Assembly (NCBI RefSeq): GCF_036711975.1
Contig: NC_091972.1
Coordinates: forward strand, 5,585,001-5,649,000
DNA: 64,000 nucleotides
Reading direction: 5' to 3'
DNA from: Onthophagus taurus
Lineage: Eukaryota > Arthropoda > Insecta > Coleoptera > Scarabaeidae
Positions 58,865 through 64,000 of the stretch are shown piece by piece. Position 1 is the first letter of the stretch. The number at the start of each line of letters is the position of its first letter. The notes under the pieces are model-generated. The model did not search any database. It was given only the letters and a program-made list of their open reading frames with translations, and was not told where the DNA came from. Both the position numbers and the translations under genes were made by a program.

Positions 58865-61800
58865 TAAGGTTTTTAACAACAAAGTTTTTTAATTTCTGAT
58901 TTAATTTTCTGCAAATCTGATTTTAAATTGCAAATGCAAACAATTATGGTACGATGTTTTCTTAAATATTTATTTAAAATAAGTAAAAACATACAAGAAA
59001 ATTTTAACCATAACGTATATTCTTGCATAGTCTCAGCATTTGTTGGAATTATTTTAAGTCGTAAACAAGAAACTAAACACACAACCAGAAACATAAACTC
59101 CACTGTGCCCATTTAATCTCCTTCTGGTAAGTACGATTAAATCCAGTATCGCGTTCGGCGCACACCTGTTGCTGTGGCCGCAGGCTTCGTGGCTATTATC
59201 ATAGTCAGCGCGCTCTATAAGCTCCTTGATCTTCGTGAACTGGTTATCTATTTTTAGACCGGGCTTTCTTTCATTTCTCGGAGGCCGCCTCGTTCCCGCG
59301 CCTTACCATACAACCCATTGTTCTGCCCACCTTTTAAACAATCCTCACAATCGCAACAGCCAAATTCGTATTCGATTAAAATTAAAAAAAAATATCGATC
59401 AATTTCGTACTTGAAACAATATGATAAAGATTAAATTTGTTGTGTTTGGACTAAGAACGGTTTGAATGTGGGTTATGTTTTGCTTAGTGGCAAATATAAA
59501 ATAGAACGGGCATTCTGAACGTGGTCCTCGTGTTACAAAATTGCCCATAAATCAGTCAAACGCGGAAGTTAAAATGTCGTGATTCAATGATTTAGATTAA
59601 ACTAGAACTGGGCTGGGAGGAAAAATATGGCGACGGTAATTTATTTTTTTTAAGACCTTGGAGGTTTCTACTATAATGAAACCACAACCAGATTTGTAAC
59701 TGTACTTACACACACAACTTTGCGGTTTGGTAATTATGTAATGAAGAAGTTGATACAAGTAGTAAATTTTTCCTCGGTTTATTTTTGAATCATATTTTCG
59801 AGAATTACTTAATTTACATCCGGATGTTTTAAAAAATCTAAAATTAGAAACTGATCTTTCTTTTACCAGGTAGTCACGCCTGGAATGCTTTGTAATTCTT
59901 GAAATTGAAATCATCTCGCGATGAATAATTGAAAGGTGCGATAAATACAGTAATGGTTACGTGTTGGGTTTTCTTGACTTGAAATCGCATTTAAATCCGT
60001 TAACATGTTGAGATGTAGAACAGTACAACCGGCTGCAAGACGTAAATTGTATCCTGGCAAGTTAAACCAATAAAAACGACATCGTCCTTACGAGCTGATC
60101 GTCAAGTGGGCGATTCTGCCCTGATAAATTGCGAAGGATTTAGTCTGCAGATGCCTCAGGACCTTATGGAAGATTCCAACCACTTTGTGAGTTGGTATAT
60201 ATATATAAAATATTTAAGCGTTCGCTTTTTGCTGGCCTTAGTCGAGGTCCGCTATATATAGATTCATTTTCCTTCATGACCACGTCAAGTGATGGCGATG
60301 ATTGTTGGCGACAAACCTCCTGTTAACTCGAAGCCGAGTCGTTTTCATCTTTTCGCTTCTTCATGGATGTTGGAGGGCGGCGCGAGAGGCCATAAATAAT
60401 CTCCGATCTATTTTTGAGATCGATAAAACGGTCCAATTAGGAACCTCTGCGGTTTTAGCGATAATAAATTTGTCCTAACGGACACTTTCACCACACTTTA
60501 ACTTTTCCCCCCTTTTAAAATTTCTAACCGCGCATGTTATTAATAACTTTAAGTAATAAAATGGTTCACTTAAATTATTACAATAAAAACTAAGAAACAT
60601 GCCTCATAAATTTTAATTCTTAAATCTTATAAATTTCCGATAATGATAAATTCAACCTTCCAACTATGATAATGAAGAGGCTTAGCTATCAATCATCGAA
60701 AAAGAATCACGTATTGAAATTTTAATGTATAATTACAATGTGTAATCGAAAACTTCCCGATGTCTTTAGAGTGTAAAATACCGTGACAAACATAAAATTA
60801 ATAGAATAACAAATTTTAAGTGCCACTATTGGAATAATTACTGTTATTGATATTCCATAATGTTGTACATTAAGCCGATCGTGATCGATTTTTTTAAATG
60901 CGACTAACGTGAGATCATTGCTTATAAATAATGAATGAGAGTGTTTTAAAATCGTGTTGATAACCGAAATTTAATACGCATTGTGTTCGCATAAAACGTC
61001 AGAAACAATAATAATAAATCGTATTTTTTATCGGGAGAACACATATAAAATGCGCAATTAATTCCTTTAAATTTCGAGAAAGCATCAATTTATTTTTAAA
61101 ACTTTATTCAACAAAAACTAGGTAATTATCACCTTTAAACTACGTACAAGTATCATTTCCAGTTTTATGACGTGAGATTTAATTAAATTAATCGCTATAA
61201 ATTGATTTTTCTCATTCGTTATGAGATAATCGAACAAAGTTCACAAAAAAAAAATCATAAATAAAATAATACGTAAGATATACCCACCCCCTTTTTTACT
61301 TTCGATATTTTTAACCCGTTATGTCATTGGTTATATTAAATGAGTTTAATTTTTGTTATCATTAATTATACAAAGTTTTCGAACCAATAGAAATAACCGA
61401 AATAATATCATCGTGTGGTTTTGACGTGTTTCTTTCCGATAGGTTTATTTAATCAAATACATCTTATTGGTTAATTAACAATAATAGACTCCATTTTCAG
61501 TAAACTTTTTAACGTGACATCACGCTCATTCATCACTTGAAATCTGCTTGGAAATCTTTCCAAGAATATGTCGACGATGACGTCTCCTTTCCTTGCACAA
61601 TTTTAAATGAAACATAATTGAGTGTATTCTCAATTAAGCGGATCCGATCTGATATATAGTATAGTTATGAGTTTTCGTATCAACCTTGGACGCAAAGACG
61701 CTTGGCGTCGCGTCGTTTATTTATCAACAAAACCGTTCGTGGTCGGCGGCCAGACCGATAAATAAGACGGTCCGTGAGAATAAAACGATGAAAATGAGAA

Positions 61801-62275
61801 AAAAAGATAAGAGAAAGATCGAAGGCGAGGACGTTGCCAAATGGCCCCGGAGTGGCTAACGCCATGTGGTTATAATATAATTTTGGGTTACGGACGTAGT
61901 TTCTTCCTGATTTCAACACTGGCTGAACGTCGAGTTGAAATTATGTTTGCCCCCGCTGAGAAATTGCTACGTATTTAAGTGCTTTAATGACACGACTATC
62001 GCCGGCTACTCAGTCTATGTTTAGATTTCAAAAGGAAATACTGTCCTGTAACGTTTCAATGATAAATTTAACTCGAGAGGTACTACAAATAACATTTTCA
62101 TAGACAAAGAAGTACAGATAATTTATATTGGTGTACTTAAAAGCTCGTTATGTTTAATTAAGAATCATATTAAAGTTTGAACACATTCAAATGATAACAC
62201 TTCTTAAAGATTTAGCCAGAGTCGGTTGCTTCCGAAGCACTACATATACCACATACACCTGGACATATCCTGGAC
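58865..62275. other. Gene-free region with small GC-richer patches
   Basis: Patches lie at about 59110-59360, 60190-60440 and 61680-61990, with AT-rich DNA between them. No convincing exon was seen, and the frames at 59597-59914 and 61680-61919 lack any domain. The patches could be regulatory. Confidence 0.35.
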
Positions 62276-62279
62276 TTGT

Positions 62280-64000
62280 CAAAATTGCACGGTTTTGTTT
62301 ATCAATTTATTGCAAAGTTTTTGAAATCAAAACAATAAGTTCTATGCCGTTTTAAAGAAGAAAGTTTAAGCTTTAATTTGATGATAAAATCATTTACTAA
62401 TTCTCAAAAATAAGACCTCCACGATTTTTTGAATTTTCACCCTATTTTTCTATTTGAGGTTAATCGTCAAAATTGCATGGCTTTGTTTATAAACTCATTG
62501 CTGCAAAGTCTTTGAAAGCAAAACAATAAGTTATATGATGTTTTAATGAAGAAAACTTAAGCTTTAATTTGATGTTGAAGTCGTTTCTTCATTTTCAAAA
62601 ATACGACCTCCACAAGTTTTTGAAATACATTATTTTCCTATTTGAGGTTAAACGTCAAAATTGCATGGTTATGTTTATAAATTTATTGCTGCAAAGTTTT
62701 TTAAATTAAAACAATAAGTTATATGCCCTTTTAAAGAGGAAAGTTTAAGCTTTAATTTGACGTTAAAGTCGTTTACTAATTCTTAAAAACAAGACCTCCA
62801 CGATTTTTTGAATTTTTTTATTATTTTCCTATTTGAGGTTAATCGACAAAATTGCATGGTTATGTTTATTAATTTATTGCTGCGATGTTTTCCAAATCAA
62901 AACAATAAATTGTATATCATTTTAAAGAAGATTTTCAAAAATAAGACCTTCACGATTAATAGAATTTTACATTTTTCCTATTTGAGATTAAACGTCAAAA
63001 TACATGGTTGTGTTTATAAATTTATTGCGGCAAAGTTTTTTAAATCAAAACCATAAATTATATGTCGTTTTAAAGAAGAAAGATTAAGCTTTAATTTGAT
63101 GTTAAAGTGATTTCTTAATTTTCAAAAATAAGACCTCTACAATTTTTTTAATTTTTTAATTTTTTCCTATTTAAGATTAAACGTCAAAATACATGGTTGC
63201 TTTTAAAAATAAATTGATGCAAACATTTTAAAACTGTAACAACAAGTTATACATCATTTTAAAGAAGAAAGCTTAAATTTTAAGCTTTAATTTAATGTTA
63301 AAATCATTTCTTAATTTTGAAAAATAAGACCTCCACGAATTCTAGAGTTTTTACATTTTTTAAACATTAAAATTGCATGATTTAAAAACAAATTGATGCA
63401 AGCTTTTTTAAACTGTAACAACATATCATTTTAAAGAAGAAAACTTAAGCTTTAATTTGATGTTGAAGTCGTTTCTTGATTTTCAAAAATAAGACCTTCA
63501 CGAGTTTTTGAAATTTTACATTATTTTCCTATTTGAGGTTAATCGTCAAAATTGCATGGTTATGTTTATTATTTTTTTGCTGCAATGTTTTCCAAATCAA
63601 AACAATAAATTGTATATCATTTTAAAGAAAAAAGTTTAAGTTTTAATTTGATATGGAAATTGTTTCTTCATTTTCAAAAATAAGAGCTTCACGATTATTA
63701 GAATTTTACATTTTTTTCCTGTTTGAGATTAAACGTCAAAATACATGGTTGTGTTTATAAATTTATTGCTGCAAAGTTTTTTAAATCAAAACCATAAGTT
63801 ATATGTCGTTTTAAAGAAGAAAGATTAACCTTTAATTTGATGTTAAAGTCGCTTAATAATTCTCAAAAATAAGACCACCACGATTTTTAAAATTTTACAT
63901 TATTTTCCTATTTAAGATTAAACGCCAAAATACATGGTTGCTTTTAAAAATAAATTGATGCAAACTTTTTTAAACTGTAACAACAAGTTATACATCATTT
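62280..64000. repeat. About 189-bp satellite array running off the right edge
   Basis: The AATTGCATGG/AATACATGG marker lies at 62283, 62471, 62659, 62850, 62999, 63188, 63370, 63550, 63740 and 63929. Most steps are 180-191 bp, with one shortened unit (149 bp). Units share AATAAGACCTCCACGATTTT, TTTGAGGTTAAACGTC and AGTTTAAGCTTTAATTTGAT. Copies are more diverged than in the 11.6 and 25 kb arrays. Confidence 0.93.

Noticed and set aside
59597..59914. 105-residue minus-strand open frame
   Set aside because: No recognisable domain, basic low-information composition, AT-rich flanks; not supported as a gene.

Overview
The window is nuclear DNA from an insect, probably a holometabolous one. A beetle is my best guess from the kinds of mobile elements, but nothing in the sequence proves it. 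It is AT-rich, genes are split by GT-AG introns, and most of the 64 kb is intergenic or intronic DNA holding satellites and decayed transposons. Four protein-coding genes can be read with confidence. mRpL24 (minus, about 2.4-3.2 kb) encodes mitochondrial ribosomal protein L24. The insect schnurri/HIVEP zinc-finger gene (minus, 4.35-11.08 kb; 8 coding exons, 1,686 residues) is a BMP/Dpp-pathway repressor. Fancm (plus, 34.27-45.11 kb; 11 exons, 1,705 residues) encodes the DNA-repair translocase FANCM. The ion transport peptide gene (minus, 45.89-48.94 kb coding, with a likely promoter at 49.75 kb) encodes a CHH-family neurohormone with two alternative 3' exons (ITP and ITP-L).

Layout. 0-2.4 kb: a minisatellite abutting a broken jockey-like reverse transcriptase. 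2.4-11.1 kb: mRpL24 and schnurri in tandem on the minus strand. 11.1-34.2 kb: a gene-free region upstream of schnurri with four satellite arrays (11.6, 16.5, 20.0 and 25.1 kb), a foldback element, two LINE tails and several GC-richer patches that may be promoters, enhancers or schnurri 5' exons. 34.2-45.1 kb: Fancm, whose third intron holds an IS630-type element and a hAT remnant, and whose eighth intron holds a TIR element with 8-bp target duplications and a Tc1-type transposase fossil. 45.1-50.5 kb: Itp, convergent with Fancm. 50.5-64 kb: a gene-free region with a foldback cluster (52.4-53.0 kb), a LINE tail, a 2.2 kb Ginger/KRBA2-like DNA element with TIRs and a dead integrase (56.66-58.86 kb) whose left border was later tandemly duplicated, and a satellite that runs off the right edge.

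The four genes are not a functional cluster. The points most worth a second look are these: an in-frame tandem array of 34-residue repeats in Fancm, where each unit carries an acidic-aromatic motif resembling the RMI-binding type of linear motif; a near-identical 23-bp block containing AGATGGCGC upstream of both mRpL24 and Fancm; several satellites built on a 170-190 bp unit, three of which share a TTTTTGAGATA-like box; and a piggyBac-type element whose whole interior is a six-copy 190-bp satellite. No bacterial, CRISPR or prophage-like system is present.
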